This document shows positions 26,173-36,021 of a DNA stretch of 64,000 bases, one piece after another. The notes beneath the pieces are model-generated. The model worked only from the letters and a program-made list of their open reading frames with translations. It was not told the origin of the DNA and searched no databases. This stretch comes from an uncultured Porphyromonadaceae bacterium (GTDB taxonomy: Bacteria > Bacteroidota > Bacteroidia > Bacteroidales > Muribaculaceae), in the NCBI GenBank assembly GCA_937901905.1, contig CALDIF010000024.1:1-64000 (forward strand), read 5' to 3'. Position 1 is the stretch's first letter; every line of letters begins with the position of its first letter. Both the position numbers and the translations under genes were made by a program.

Positions 26173-27456
26173 ATGGAAGCAGTCCTGCAATATGTGTGGC
26201 AACACCGCCTCTGGGAGAGCGAGCAGATGAAAACGACCGACGGTCGCAAGGTGCTCGTGCTTAACCCCGGAACGCTCAACACCGATGCCGGGCCCGACTT
26301 TTTCAATGCTAAAATTCGAGTGGACGACACCACATGGGTGGGCAACGTGGAAATTCACGTGCGTTCCGGCGATTGGAAGCGACACCGACACGACCTCGAC
26401 AGTGCCTACGACAGCGTCATGCTACATGTCGTAGAAACAGCCGACGACGTGATTACTCGTACCGACGGAAGTATCATTCCACAGGTAGAGTTGAAAGTTT
26501 CGCCACGAGTTGCCGAATGTTTGCAACGGTTAAACACGAAAGAAGCTCGTGGGTTAACGTGCCGGCAATACTTGCCGACACTGCCGTCGATCGTGACGAC
26601 AGAGTGGCTCGAAGCATTAGCGTTCGAGCGCTTGCAAGCCAAGGTAAACCGCCTGCATGAATGGCAAGTGATGTTTAACGGCAGTTGGCAAGACGTGTGC
26701 TATGTGACGGTTGCTCGCGCCTTAGGCATGGGTGTCAACAGTGATGCCTTCGAGCGGTTGGCAAGACGCACACCGCTACGCTTACTCAGCAAGCATAGCG
26801 ACTCGGTGCTTCAACTGGAAGCATTGTTGTTGGGACAAGCCGGATTGCTTGACATGAATGCCGTTGAGGGTTACGCGGCACAACTGGCTCGCGAATATGC
26901 TTTCTTGAGGAATAAATTCAGCCTCACTCCCATGGAAAGCGGCGCGTGGAAACTGTTCAGAATGAGACCGCACAACTTTCCGATGCGACGCATCGCACTG
27001 TTGGCACGAATAATCCACGGTGGGTTCGGCTTGATGTCGGACATTGTTGCGGCCGGCAACAATGTCGACAAGCACCGGCAACTGTTCGCTGTGCCACTTG
27101 ACGGTTATTGGGCAAGTCACTTCACGCTGCATGGTGAAGAGACTGCAGCGGTCGGGAACAAACTGAGTGATGCAACCGTGAATGTATTACTCATCAATGC
27201 CGTTGCCCCGTTGCTGTATGCCTACGGTGAATTCACGGGCGAGGACTCTCTCACCGATGCTGCCATTGATCTGCTCATGGCACTGCCCGCCGAGCGCAAC
27301 AGCGTGGTGACTACATTCACACAAGCCGGCTTGCCATGTTCCACGGCACTGGACAGCCAGGCATTGATATGGTTGCGTCGAGCCTACTGCGAGACCGGCA
27401 AGTGTATGTACTGTCGCTTCGGTCACCGCATGCTCAGGCGAGCCGCGACTCAATGA
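26173..27456 (+). CDS. DUF2851 family protein
   Basis: A 427-residue protein starting at the ATG at 26173; a TTG one codon upstream is less likely. Family hallmarks are NPGTLNTDAGPDFFNAKIRV, WVGNVEIHVRSGDWKRHRHD, and the C-terminal cysteine cluster CETGKCMYCRFGHRML. DUF2851 proteins are widespread in Bacteroidetes and their function is unknown. The conserved acidic and His residues in the first 130 residues suggest a nuclease-like or hydrolase fold, which is inference. It leads a run of three plus-strand genes with short spacers. Confidence 0.88.
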   Translation: MEAVLQYVWQHRLWESEQMKTTDGRKVLVLNPGTLNTDAGPDFFNAKIRVDDTTWVGNVEIHVRSGDWKRHRHDLDSAYDSVMLHVVETADDVITRTDGSIIPQVELKVSPRVAECLQRLNTKEARGLTCRQYLPTLPSIVTTEWLEALAFERLQAKVNRLHEWQVMFNGSWQDVCYVTVARALGMGVNSDAFERLARRTPLRLLSKHSDSVLQLEALLLGQAGLLDMNAVEGYAAQLAREYAFLRNKFSLTPMESGAWKLFRMRPHNFPMRRIALLARIIHGGFGLMSDIVAAGNNVDKHRQLFAVPLDGYWASHFTLHGEETAAVGNKLSDATVNVLLINAVAPLLYAYGEFTGEDSLTDAAIDLLMALPAERNSVVTTFTQAGLPCSTALDSQALIWLRRAYCETGKCMYCRFGHRMLRRAATQ

Positions 27457-27496
27457 CGACGTAACAGAATATAAACCATTTATCAATAACATAGTA

Positions 27497-28450
27497 ATGA
27501 TCAAACGAATGATTATGGCGGCAATCGCCGCATTGACACTCGCGAACGCGGGAGCCGAGAAAGTTGTTCCCATCAACTTCGGCAACATGGATCGGTGGGT
27601 GACACGTAACATCACGGAATCGGGAATTATCGGCGGTGAGACCAAGAAGGTGTACGCCATCGGTCCTAACAAAACCATCAACGGTGCAAAGGCATACGTG
27701 CCCGAGGGCGGTACGCCGTGGGCATCGAGTAACGTGTATGCCAAGGTGGCCGGTGTTGTCAAGACGAGCAATGCCGTTTTCCCCGAAACTCGCGGTAACG
27801 GCAAATGCGCAAAACTCACCACGATGCTTGAGAAATGCAAAGCAATAGGTGTAATCAATGTTGAGGTGCTCGTGAGCGGGTCGATTTTCCTCGGACGCAT
27901 GCTTGAGCCTATCACCAGCAGCAACGACCCTTACAGCAAGTTAGACATGGGAATACCGTTCACTCAGCGTCCCAATTACCTGCAATTCGACTACAAACTC
28001 ACTGCACCGTCGGGCGACCGCACCCAGAGTACCGGTTTCAGTGCCAAGAAGACCATCAAAGGTCGCGACTATGCCGAGGTGTACATCATCTTGCAACGCC
28101 GTTGGGAAGATGCCGACGGTAACATTCACGCCGCACGGGTCGGCACGGGACGCCAACGCTTCGGCACAAGCACCGCCGACTGGGTGAACAATTATCGCAT
28201 CCCCGTATGGTACGGTGACATAACGACCCATGCCGGTTATCAAAAGTACATGGGACTCATTCCCAAGAGCAAGTCCTACAGCGCGCGCAACAGCAAGGGC
28301 AAAATCGTACCTGTCGTCGAAGAAAAGTGGGACGATGCCAATGCCACCCCCACCCATCTGCTCGTGATGGCAAGTAGCGGTTGCGGTACGGCATACGTGG
28401 GGACTATCGGCATGACACTGTGGGTAGATAATTTTGCCCTGGTATATTAA
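27497..28450 (+). CDS. Secreted PCMD-like protein
   Basis: A 317-residue protein with a signal peptide (MIKRMIMAAIAALTLANAGA). The body has features I associate with the PCMD (putative carbohydrate metabolism) domain: INFGNMDRWVTRNITESGII near the start, WASSNVYAKVAG, a Lys-Leu pair in AKLTTM, and MGIPFTQRPNYLQFDYKL. A probable beta-sandwich carbohydrate-binding role is inference. It lies 40 bases after the DUF2851 gene and 36 bases before the vWA lipoprotein gene, so the three may form an operon. Confidence 0.7.
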   Translation: MIKRMIMAAIAALTLANAGAEKVVPINFGNMDRWVTRNITESGIIGGETKKVYAIGPNKTINGAKAYVPEGGTPWASSNVYAKVAGVVKTSNAVFPETRGNGKCAKLTTMLEKCKAIGVINVEVLVSGSIFLGRMLEPITSSNDPYSKLDMGIPFTQRPNYLQFDYKLTAPSGDRTQSTGFSAKKTIKGRDYAEVYIILQRRWEDADGNIHAARVGTGRQRFGTSTADWVNNYRIPVWYGDITTHAGYQKYMGLIPKSKSYSARNSKGKIVPVVEEKWDDANATPTHLLVMASSGCGTAYVGTIGMTLWVDNFALVY

Positions 28451-28486
28451 TCATCAGCGATAATTGAAGAGAAGCGGGATACTGCC

Positions 28487-29752
28487 ATGCCAAGTATATT
28501 GAAACGTTTCCTGTTGACGGCACTGGCTATCGTGTTGATGTCGTCCTGTGGCAATCGTGGCGGTCATCGTGGCGATGGCAGCGCGAGCGACAGCATTGTC
28601 ACGGTCACATCACTCACCGTTTATCTCGAGCGCAGTGGCTCAATGGTGCCGTATGACACTCCCGGTGGGCGTGGCGAACTCAAACGCGCTGTCAACGATA
28701 TTGTCAATGCCATGAGCAATGCCGACAGTACACACATCGCCATTGTCAACGACAGTGTGTATCCCTACAACGGCACCTTGCAACAATTCCTGCAAGATCG
28801 TGACATCTACGGCAGCACCGCCGGTGTGGGGAATGCTGCGTATACCGACTTTCAACTCATTCTCACACAGATGTTGAGGTCGCTTCATGTGGGACAAGTG
28901 GCGGTATTGGTGAGCGACTTGATTTACTCGCCGCAAGGCATGGACGGCGTGAGTACCGACAAACTGTTCAACGAGGAACGCAGTGTGGTTCACAACGTGT
29001 TTAACAATCACCGTGACAAGGGTGTGATTATTCACAAGATGCGTGGCGACTACCATGGTGCTTACTATCCTGCGATGGGTGGCTCGGTCGCCTATAACGG
29101 CGATCGTCCGTTCTACCTCGTCGTGGTGGCTGACACCACCACGATGAGAGCCATAGAAGAAGATGACGCGCTGTGCGGTGCGTTGATGCACCCCACCGGC
29201 GTTGTCGACAGTTATCGTTTCGACAGCGACAGCCACGTGCCGGCGAGGATATTACCACGCCATGAGAGCAACAAAGGACGGTGGCGCATCGCCCGTGGCG
29301 AACGGCTTGCGTTGACCGATTGCCATGCCGACCCGTCTACCGGCAATATCTCTTTCACCGTTGCTGTCGACATGAGCGGAACACAACGTGACAGCACCCA
29401 TGTGACCGATCTCGCCAATTATCACGTTTCTTCGCTCAATGGTTTCACCCTCGATGTAAAACCGGTCGCAAACGACATGATAACCGGCAACAACAAGCGC
29501 TATCTCGCCGGAATGACCCACTTGTTAACGCTTACAGGACGCTACAATGGGGGTGGCGACAAGATAACAATCACAATGGATAACGGACTCCCCGAGTGGG
29601 TTATCACGAGTAACACCGAGGACGATCGTGACCCGTCGGGAAAAAACTTTGCGAGTTCAACAATGGGATTGCTATCGCTCATGCAAGGCATATACGATGC
29701 CTGCCACACAAGCGACGAGCCGTTGCTGTCACTTGAGATTAACATCAAATAG
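28487..29752 (+). CDS. von Willebrand A-like lipoprotein
   Basis: A 421-residue lipoprotein with lipobox LMSSC (Cys21). A metal-ion-dependent adhesion site can be traced but is atypical: LERSGSM at residues 47-53 has Glu48 where vWA domains have Asp (ExSxS rather than DxSxS). A Thr follows in AYTDFQ, and an Asp in VLVSDLIYS. The second half (from about residue 260) is beta-rich and unassigned. It is probably held on the periplasmic side of a membrane. A strong terminator follows, then the promoter of the tubulin/SrfB-like unit, suggesting a related but separately transcribed function. Confidence 0.7.
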   Translation: MPSILKRFLLTALAIVLMSSCGNRGGHRGDGSASDSIVTVTSLTVYLERSGSMVPYDTPGGRGELKRAVNDIVNAMSNADSTHIAIVNDSVYPYNGTLQQFLQDRDIYGSTAGVGNAAYTDFQLILTQMLRSLHVGQVAVLVSDLIYSPQGMDGVSTDKLFNEERSVVHNVFNNHRDKGVIIHKMRGDYHGAYYPAMGGSVAYNGDRPFYLVVVADTTTMRAIEEDDALCGALMHPTGVVDSYRFDSDSHVPARILPRHESNKGRWRIARGERLALTDCHADPSTGNISFTVAVDMSGTQRDSTHVTDLANYHVSSLNGFTLDVKPVANDMITGNNKRYLAGMTHLLTLTGRYNGGGDKITITMDNGLPEWVITSNTEDDRDPSGKNFASSTMGLLSLMQGIYDACHTSDEPLLSLEINIK

Positions 29753-29807
29753 TCAGTTGTACCTTAAAGGTCTCACTGCTGTTAAGATACTACCAAGTTG
29801 GGGAGTA

Positions 29808-29862
29808 CCCGAGTTGCACGGCACATTTTGTCGTGCAACTCGGGTGATAATTGGTTTTTTTT
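29808..29862 (+). terminator. Strong intrinsic terminator after the vWA lipoprotein gene
   Basis: A perfect 13-bp stem (CCCGAGTTGCACG with CGTGCAACTCGGG, 11-base loop, 29808-29844) is followed 8 bases later by GGTTTTTTTT. It is the clearest rho-independent terminator in the window. Confidence 0.9.
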
Positions 29863-29865
29863 GAG

Positions 29866-29873
29866 TAACTTTG
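29866..29873 (+). promoter_or_regulatory. Promoter -7 box for the tubulin-like/SrfB-like unit
   Basis: TAACTTTG matches the -7 consensus and lies immediately after the terminator. A correctly spaced -33 TTG is not obvious, so strength is uncertain. It predicts a start near 29880 and supports the ATG at 29922 for the next gene. Confidence 0.5.
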
Positions 29874-29921
29874 CACTTGACGAACAACGGCATACACTCC
29901 GTTGGGTTCACTACATTGACA

Positions 29922-30377
29922 ATGAAACATACAATTCTCCTGATTGCCGGCATCGCGGTGAGCCTCGTGTTCATCGCGTTGAGTTATAGTGAGAACGCCA
30001 ATGTGTATGAGCAACTGGCGTTTAACCAAGAATTTAACGATGAGTTATTCACGCTGGGGTTATACCCGTTGATGGCATTGCTCACCGTGTTGCTGTCGTG
30101 GGCATTTGCGGCAGTGTATTACTATGTTATCAACTCGGTTTACTTTGACAGGTGGTACCACTGGTTAGTGATGCTGTTGGTTGCTTCAACCGTAACACCT
30201 GCTGTGTGTCATGTCGTGTGTGACAATGCACTTTCAAGCGACGGTGTCGATTATAGCATGCTGTTAGGACAATTTGCCGTTCAACACGTTATTTTCGCTG
30301 CATTGACATTCATCGTGGCATCATACTCAATCAGGTGGTGGAGCAGTAATTGCCGACACACCCCCCTACCTCAATAA
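29922..30377 (+). CDS. Four-helix membrane protein of unknown function
   Basis: A 151-residue protein with hydrophobic segments at about 4-22, 44-70, 79-99 and 113-137. I do not recognise the family. The start at MKHTILLIAG is chosen because the first possible in-frame codon, a TTG at 29871, overlaps the -7 box. It is the first gene of the unit and ends 19 bases before the tubulin-like gene, so it is a candidate membrane anchor for that assembly. Confidence 0.75.
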   Translation: MKHTILLIAGIAVSLVFIALSYSENANVYEQLAFNQEFNDELFTLGLYPLMALLTVLLSWAFAAVYYYVINSVYFDRWYHWLVMLLVASTVTPAVCHVVCDNALSSDGVDYSMLLGQFAVQHVIFAALTFIVASYSIRWWSSNCRHTPLPQ

Positions 30378-30396
30378 ACACTTACCGGCAACTGCT

Positions 30397-31920
30397 ATGA
30401 GATTATTTTTATTTGCGATAGGCGGGACCGGAGCCCGCGTACTCAAGTCGTTGACAATGCTCGCCATGGCGGGCGTGCGTCCTGTTGACGACAAGGGGAG
30501 ACCACTCAAGGACTTCGAGTTAGTACCCGTGATGATTGACCCTCATCGTGCCGGCGAGGATAATAAGCGCACCGAAGCGCTGCTTGCCGATTACCGCAGC
30601 ACACGCCTGTCACTATACGGCAACGACCTCAATGCCGACGGTTTTTTCGCGATGCGCATCAGTAATTTGCGAGATATAACCGGTTCGGCAGGTCACACGC
30701 TGCCCACGGGGTTTGCGATGAACCTTCGCAGCGTTGAAAACAAGCGATTTGGCGAGTTTATCGGGTTTGACACGATGAACGAGCCCGACCGTGCATTAAC
30801 ACAGTTGCTCTTTGCTCCCTACCAACTTGATAACAAGATGAACATCGGTTTCGTGGGCTCGCCCAATATAGGAGCCGTTGCCCTAACCGAGGTGTGTCAC
30901 AGTCCCGAATTCAAGGCATTTGCAGCCGCCTTCCGCCCCGGAGACCGCATTTTCTTCGTGAGTTCTATCTTCGGTGGCACCGGAGCAGCGGGCTTCCCCA
31001 TTTTGGTGAAGAACATCAGACAAGCAGCCACGCTCGAGGGGACTGATAATCGCGATGCGCTCTCACGAGCACCCATAGGGGGACTCACGGTGTTACCGTA
31101 CTTCAATCTTGAACAACGACGTGATGACGAGCGCATCCAAGCCGCCGACTTCGTTATCAAGACCCAAAGTGCTCTACACTATTACAACACGGCATTGACC
31201 GGCGAACAAGACGCACAAGTTAACGCAATATTCTACTTGGGCGACCGTCAGCGTTCATTGCCTTATCGTTATGACCCGGGCGAGCACGGTCAACGCAACA
31301 ACGCCCACCTCGTTGAGATGGTGGGTGCTTTGGCACCACTCAAGTTCGCAGGCATACCCGATGACAGGTTGAGCGATGCCGACGGTAATCCGCTACCACA
31401 GACTGCGGCCTTCGAGTATGCACTTGCCGAAGACACAACTCAAGTGCATTTTGTTGACATTGTAGCCCCCTCACGCTCACTCATCTACAAGCCTCTCGTT
31501 GCGCTGTATCACTTACGACTGTTCCTCAACAACGGCTTTGAAAAGTTGATCGGTCAAGGCTTCACTCTCGACAAGCCGCGCATAACAGGCGACATGTTGA
31601 GTGCCCAATTCTATCGCACACTCAAGGAGCATTTGCTCGAAGACTATGCCACATGGCTCGCCGAGATGGACGATAACATGCGCAGTGTGCAACTGTTTGA
31701 TCCCGAAGTGGACGGTGACATGACCAACGCTGTGCGAGGGGTTGAACCCAAGAAAGGTTTGCTGCATCGCAAGAGCGTGAACATCAACACCTACAAGGCG
31801 GCGATGAACCGCTTGAGCATGGGCGACCGTTATGCCACCAATACACCCGAACAAAAGTTGTTGGACTTGTTCTATCGTGCATCACAACGCGTTGTTGACA
31901 ACAACCTCGAGCCCCTATGA
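30397..31920 (+). CDS. Tubulin-like GTPase protein
   Basis: A 507-residue protein. The N-terminus AIGGTGARVLKSLTMLA is a Rossmann-type nucleotide loop, and FGGTGAAGFP at about 191-200 matches the tubulin/FtsZ glycine signature GGTGxxG, placed where tubulins have it. This fits the bacterial tubulin-like family (Tubulin_2-type in Pfam, from memory), whose members usually neighbour Hsp70-like or vWA proteins. The C-terminal part from about residue 330 is unassigned. Whether it polymerises is not known. It is followed after 55 bases by the SrfB-like gene. Confidence 0.75.
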   Translation: MRLFLFAIGGTGARVLKSLTMLAMAGVRPVDDKGRPLKDFELVPVMIDPHRAGEDNKRTEALLADYRSTRLSLYGNDLNADGFFAMRISNLRDITGSAGHTLPTGFAMNLRSVENKRFGEFIGFDTMNEPDRALTQLLFAPYQLDNKMNIGFVGSPNIGAVALTEVCHSPEFKAFAAAFRPGDRIFFVSSIFGGTGAAGFPILVKNIRQAATLEGTDNRDALSRAPIGGLTVLPYFNLEQRRDDERIQAADFVIKTQSALHYYNTALTGEQDAQVNAIFYLGDRQRSLPYRYDPGEHGQRNNAHLVEMVGALAPLKFAGIPDDRLSDADGNPLPQTAAFEYALAEDTTQVHFVDIVAPSRSLIYKPLVALYHLRLFLNNGFEKLIGQGFTLDKPRITGDMLSAQFYRTLKEHLLEDYATWLAEMDDNMRSVQLFDPEVDGDMTNAVRGVEPKKGLLHRKSVNINTYKAAMNRLSMGDRYATNTPEQKLLDLFYRASQRVVDNNLEPL

Positions 31921-31975
31921 GTAGAAAATAACATGCCACCCGATTAATGGGGCAAGGCAAATTGACTGACACAAA

Positions 31976-34900
31976 ATGAAGACACTATCATATAACGACA
32001 AGACTCAGCCCGTCGCCACCGAGGATTGGCTCTCAGTGCCACCTTATAGCGACGATGAGATAGACCGCATTCAAGACCCGGACGGAGGGCTGTCTGAGAT
32101 GCCACGCACCGCCATACCGAGTCCGTTCGCCCAATTAGACCTTGTCAAAACGGCATTTGCCGCCGTGGCGCGCTCGCTTGACGCTCCACGCATGCACCGT
32201 CGATTGGTATCCAACGCGCTTGACGTGGCACAGTTGCTCTTCGACTACGAGAACCACCGCGACCGCTTGCGCGTTGTATGTTGGAACCGTGACGAACGAC
32301 TTGAGGCGATGAAGGCTTCACCTTCCCACCACCTGTATGCCGAGACGCTGCAGTTGTTCTTGCGTGCCGATAAAGCCTACAACTTCGACCGTGTGAGTCG
32401 CTGGTATATAGTGTTGCTTGACGGGCAAGTGGTGGGGGGTACATCACCGGCATCGATTTTCATGGCAGCCCCCGCCGCACCGATATTCCATGGCGTGATG
32501 ATTGAGCAGGGTGTTGAACTGTTCTCCACGGTGCGCCACCTGCATGAGCGAGACGGTGACTTCATTTACTACTTGTTCTTACTGCTGAACGCCTATCCCG
32601 ACTTGCGTCGTTACTGCCCGTCATTCTACGCCTACATGATGACTTGCTTGCCGATGATTGAGCGTACGCGACCTGATGTATATAACCGCATCACTCAGGC
32701 TATTGTCAACCCCGGGGCTCTTGATCCGAGCCGGGTCGAAGAGTTGCGTGCCCGATTGGGCTCGGCTTTCGATGCGGCACCGTTCGGCGAAGAAATCGGT
32801 GTTCTCGGTGCACGCTTTTACAGCCGCCGCCGGCCCGATATACGCGCCATGGCAGCACATAGTGACTTCGTCGTTCGTCCCACACGCGAGCAAGCCACCG
32901 GCGCGACACTGCCACTCATACTGCGACAGGGCTTCAAGAGTGAGACAGAGTCATTCCGTTATCTTGACCGCGATTGGGACAGTACCACTGTAGTGCCTGC
33001 CGTCGACACACAAGTGGAGAAGCGATTACTGCCGGGCACCGCCGTGCAGTATCCTTATCTGACCACCAACGATTTGTTGCTGCCCTACATCATTCGCTTG
33101 CCGGCAGCGATAGACAACAACCATTTCACCGACGGCAACCTCGTGGCGCGTGACGATAGCGGTAACGGATACTTATTGCCTGTCGCGCCAACCTATTTTG
33201 ACTACTTCACAGCGCGCGACCTCGCCGGCACTACAGGCGGGCGCGACACAATAACAATCGAAACCGCTCACGACGGCACTGTAACCGTGACCCTGTGTGT
33301 GCCGATGACTAAACATCACATGGAGTTACGCCGACGTTATGTTGCCGTGAGTGACACGACACGAGGACAAGATGCCAACAGCGAGACCGGGCTCATCGTC
33401 GATGCAGCACTTGACATTGCCGTGTTCCCGATGGTGCGCACTGATGTTGCCGACGACTACACGGTTCAACTGTTTTCGATGAACACCACGAGCAGTCGTT
33501 CGACCCTCTCATTCCACACCGATGATGCCTTACCACCGCGCGTGCGCAGCAAACAGCGAACAGCCAACGAGGTCTACTCCACAACTTATCATGATGTTGC
33601 AGGGGCATTCGACTACATGGAGGTCAGCCTCACCATGCCCGACAACCTGACGGCTCACGGCATCGTGGTTCCCAAGTGGCAATATGCCCGAGCCGGAGCA
33701 AAACAACTGCTGTTCGCAGTGGACTTCGGCACCACCAACACCCACGTGGAATGGTCGGAACGCGATACCGAAGCGCGTCCGTTGGAATTCGGCTCATCAT
33801 CAGGTGCCACGCTGATTGCATCACTCTTGCGACAAGGCGGTCTGGACATGGCAGAACAGGTTCAACGCATCGAGTTTCTTCCCGACTCCATCAACCGTGT
33901 GTACGGTTTTCCCGTTCGCACAACAATGCTGCGCCCCATCGTTAACGACGGACAAACAGTGCTGTTCCACGATGTCAGCGTTCCGTTCCTCTACGAGCGA
34001 CAATACTTCGGTGGGTACGATATTACTACCGGGCTCAAATGGAAGGGAGACGCTGAGATGTCACGCGAGTTCCTGCGCGAGTTGATTCTGTTGATTAAGG
34101 CTCGTGTATTGTTGGAGCAAGCCGACCCGACACGCACTGTTATCACTTATTTCTTCCCGGTAAGCATGAGTGGCAGTGACCGACGCAAGTTGCAAGACTC
34201 GTGGGAGGAGTTATATCGCACTTACCTCGGACCGGACACGACACTATTGATGAGTTTTCCCGAGAGCATTGCACCCACCTTCCACTATCGCAGTGCCGAG
34301 ACCGAAGCCGGCAGCACAGTCGGCATTGACATCGGAGGCGGCACAACCGACATCGTTGTCTATCAACCCGATGATGACGGGTTGCACAGCCATGCGGTTG
34401 CCGTGTCGTCGTTCCGCTTTGCCGGCAACACGATATTCGGCGACGCTTTTGACCGACCTGACGCAAATAACAACCCACTCATTGACCACTACGCCGCCTA
34501 CTTCGACCAGTTGGCAGGCAGTGACCGCACCGGAAACATCGCTTACCTCTCGTCTATATTGCGTGACATCAAGCAACGCTGTCACAGCGAGGACATCAAC
34601 GCATTCCTTTTCTCCATCGAGAATGTCGAGCAACTGCGTGACCTGCGCGAGGTTGACCGCAACCGCTACAGTTACAACTGCTTGTTGCGCGCCGACATCG
34701 CTCGAAAACCGGCATTCCTTTATTTCTACTCCGCCATTGTCTACTACGTGGCAACAGCAATGCACGAGCGCTCCATGGTGATGCCTCGCCAACTGTTCTA
34801 TAGCGGCACCGGCAGCAAAATCCTTGCAATCATCGGCAGTATCGCCCAAGTCACCGCGCTGACTCGCACGATTTTTGAGAAGGTATACGGCAAGCGATTT

Positions 34901-35401
34901 GACACACCATTCGAGATCAAAATCGAACAAAATCAACCCAAGCAAATCACGTGCAAGGGGGGAATACGTCTCGCTAAGTTACAACTCGACGGACGCGAAC
35001 ACGCCAACCGCTTCTCGCCACGTGCCATGGCAACAATTAAGTACAGTCACCCCATGATAAAGTTGCCTGCCGGCGAAACACAACTTACTCTCAACACGCT
35101 GCTGCTCCCTTCAACTCGCAAGGCCGTAACCGATAGTGTCCGACGGTTCAACGAGTTTTTCGTCAAACTCATGGACAGTGACACACGCGACGAATACGGC
35201 ATTGATGCTGCAACGTTGCGCGCCGTTGAACAAATCATCAACACCGATCTCGATGCGTACTTGACCGCCGGAATAACGGCATGGCTCGAAACACGCTACG
35301 AGCATGGAGACCCCATTGAAGACGTACCTTTCTTCTACCCTATTGCCGGAGCCATTCGGCTCGGATTGCTCAAGCGCCTGGGATATAATTCAAAATCATA
35401 G
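31976..35401 (+). CDS. SrfB-like protein with C-terminal actin/Hsp70-fold ATPase
   Basis: A 1141-residue protein. Residues 1 to about 570 are unassigned. The C-terminal half has the actin-fold nucleotide motifs: phosphate-1 AVDFGTTNTHVEW near 580-592, phosphate-2 GIDIGGGTTDIVVYQ near 782-796, and an adenosine-type loop YSGTGSKILAI near 940. There is no signal peptide or clear membrane span. Size and layout resemble SrfB, the large Hsp70-like protein of the Salmonella srfABC locus, whose biochemical role is unresolved. Pairing with a tubulin-like GTPase suggests a joint nucleotide-driven assembly, which is inference. Confidence 0.7.
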   Translation: MKTLSYNDKTQPVATEDWLSVPPYSDDEIDRIQDPDGGLSEMPRTAIPSPFAQLDLVKTAFAAVARSLDAPRMHRRLVSNALDVAQLLFDYENHRDRLRVVCWNRDERLEAMKASPSHHLYAETLQLFLRADKAYNFDRVSRWYIVLLDGQVVGGTSPASIFMAAPAAPIFHGVMIEQGVELFSTVRHLHERDGDFIYYLFLLLNAYPDLRRYCPSFYAYMMTCLPMIERTRPDVYNRITQAIVNPGALDPSRVEELRARLGSAFDAAPFGEEIGVLGARFYSRRRPDIRAMAAHSDFVVRPTREQATGATLPLILRQGFKSETESFRYLDRDWDSTTVVPAVDTQVEKRLLPGTAVQYPYLTTNDLLLPYIIRLPAAIDNNHFTDGNLVARDDSGNGYLLPVAPTYFDYFTARDLAGTTGGRDTITIETAHDGTVTVTLCVPMTKHHMELRRRYVAVSDTTRGQDANSETGLIVDAALDIAVFPMVRTDVADDYTVQLFSMNTTSSRSTLSFHTDDALPPRVRSKQRTANEVYSTTYHDVAGAFDYMEVSLTMPDNLTAHGIVVPKWQYARAGAKQLLFAVDFGTTNTHVEWSERDTEARPLEFGSSSGATLIASLLRQGGLDMAEQVQRIEFLPDSINRVYGFPVRTTMLRPIVNDGQTVLFHDVSVPFLYERQYFGGYDITTGLKWKGDAEMSREFLRELILLIKARVLLEQADPTRTVITYFFPVSMSGSDRRKLQDSWEELYRTYLGPDTTLLMSFPESIAPTFHYRSAETEAGSTVGIDIGGGTTDIVVYQPDDDGLHSHAVAVSSFRFAGNTIFGDAFDRPDANNNPLIDHYAAYFDQLAGSDRTGNIAYLSSILRDIKQRCHSEDINAFLFSIENVEQLRDLREVDRNRYSYNCLLRADIARKPAFLYFYSAIVYYVATAMHERSMVMPRQLFYSGTGSKILAIIGSIAQVTALTRTIFEKVYGKRFDTPFEIKIEQNQPKQITCKGGIRLAKLQLDGREHANRFSPRAMATIKYSHPMIKLPAGETQLTLNTLLLPSTRKAVTDSVRRFNEFFVKLMDSDTRDEYGIDAATLRAVEQIINTDLDAYLTAGITAWLETRYEHGDPIEDVPFFYPIAGAIRLGLLKRLGYNSKS

Positions 35402-35440
35402 GTCAAACCGTTTGTTCCTCACACAGTCAACTCATTGTTC

Positions 35441-36001
35441 ATGACAATTATCACCATTATACTCACCATCTTGACAATCGCGGCATTGCTGTTCATTGCC
35501 TATAAGCAAACCCTGATTAACAACCGGCTCACCGCGAGGGTCAATCAACTGATTGACCTCGTTGACAAGTTACAAAAGGATCTTGCAACCCACATCACGA
35601 CAACGACAATACAGCCAACGTCCACACCGCACGTAAGCACCGACACGACAACGACGATATCTACTCGAGACGACAACACCGTCACTACGTTATACCTCTC
35701 GCGCGCCGATAGCAACGGCATTTTCACTCGTGCGTCGGCATCATGCGTGCCGGGTAGCAGTTTGTTTACACTACAGGTCAACGATGATGGGCAAACAGGC
35801 ACCTTTAGCGTCATTGACGAACATGCCGTCATGACTTTTGCGCTGATGATGCCCACTCAAAACCTCACGACCGCCTGTGAAGGGCCCGGCATACAAGTGA
35901 GCGGCAATGCAACTGTTGTCGTCACCGATGTACCCGGCAAGGCAGTAAGGCAGGGCGACACATGGCGAGTAACCACGCGTGCTATCATTCACTACGAGTA
36001 A
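35441..36001 (+). CDS. Single-pass membrane protein with coiled coil and C-terminal beta domain
   Basis: A 186-residue protein from the ATG at 35441 (a TTG two codons upstream was not used). Residues 2-20 form one membrane helix (TIITIILTILTIAALLFIA), about 25-50 a short coiled coil, then a Thr-rich linker. A C-terminal domain without recognisable motif follows (SSLFTLQVNDDGQTGTFSV). I do not recognise the family. Its place 39 bases after the SrfB-like gene suggests a membrane partner of that protein. Confidence 0.7.
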   Translation: MTIITIILTILTIAALLFIAYKQTLINNRLTARVNQLIDLVDKLQKDLATHITTTTIQPTSTPHVSTDTTTTISTRDDNTVTTLYLSRADSNGIFTRASASCVPGSSLFTLQVNDDGQTGTFSVIDEHAVMTFALMMPTQNLTTACEGPGIQVSGNATVVVTDVPGKAVRQGDTWRVTTRAIIHYE

Positions 36002-36021
36002 CATGAATAATAACAACAGTC

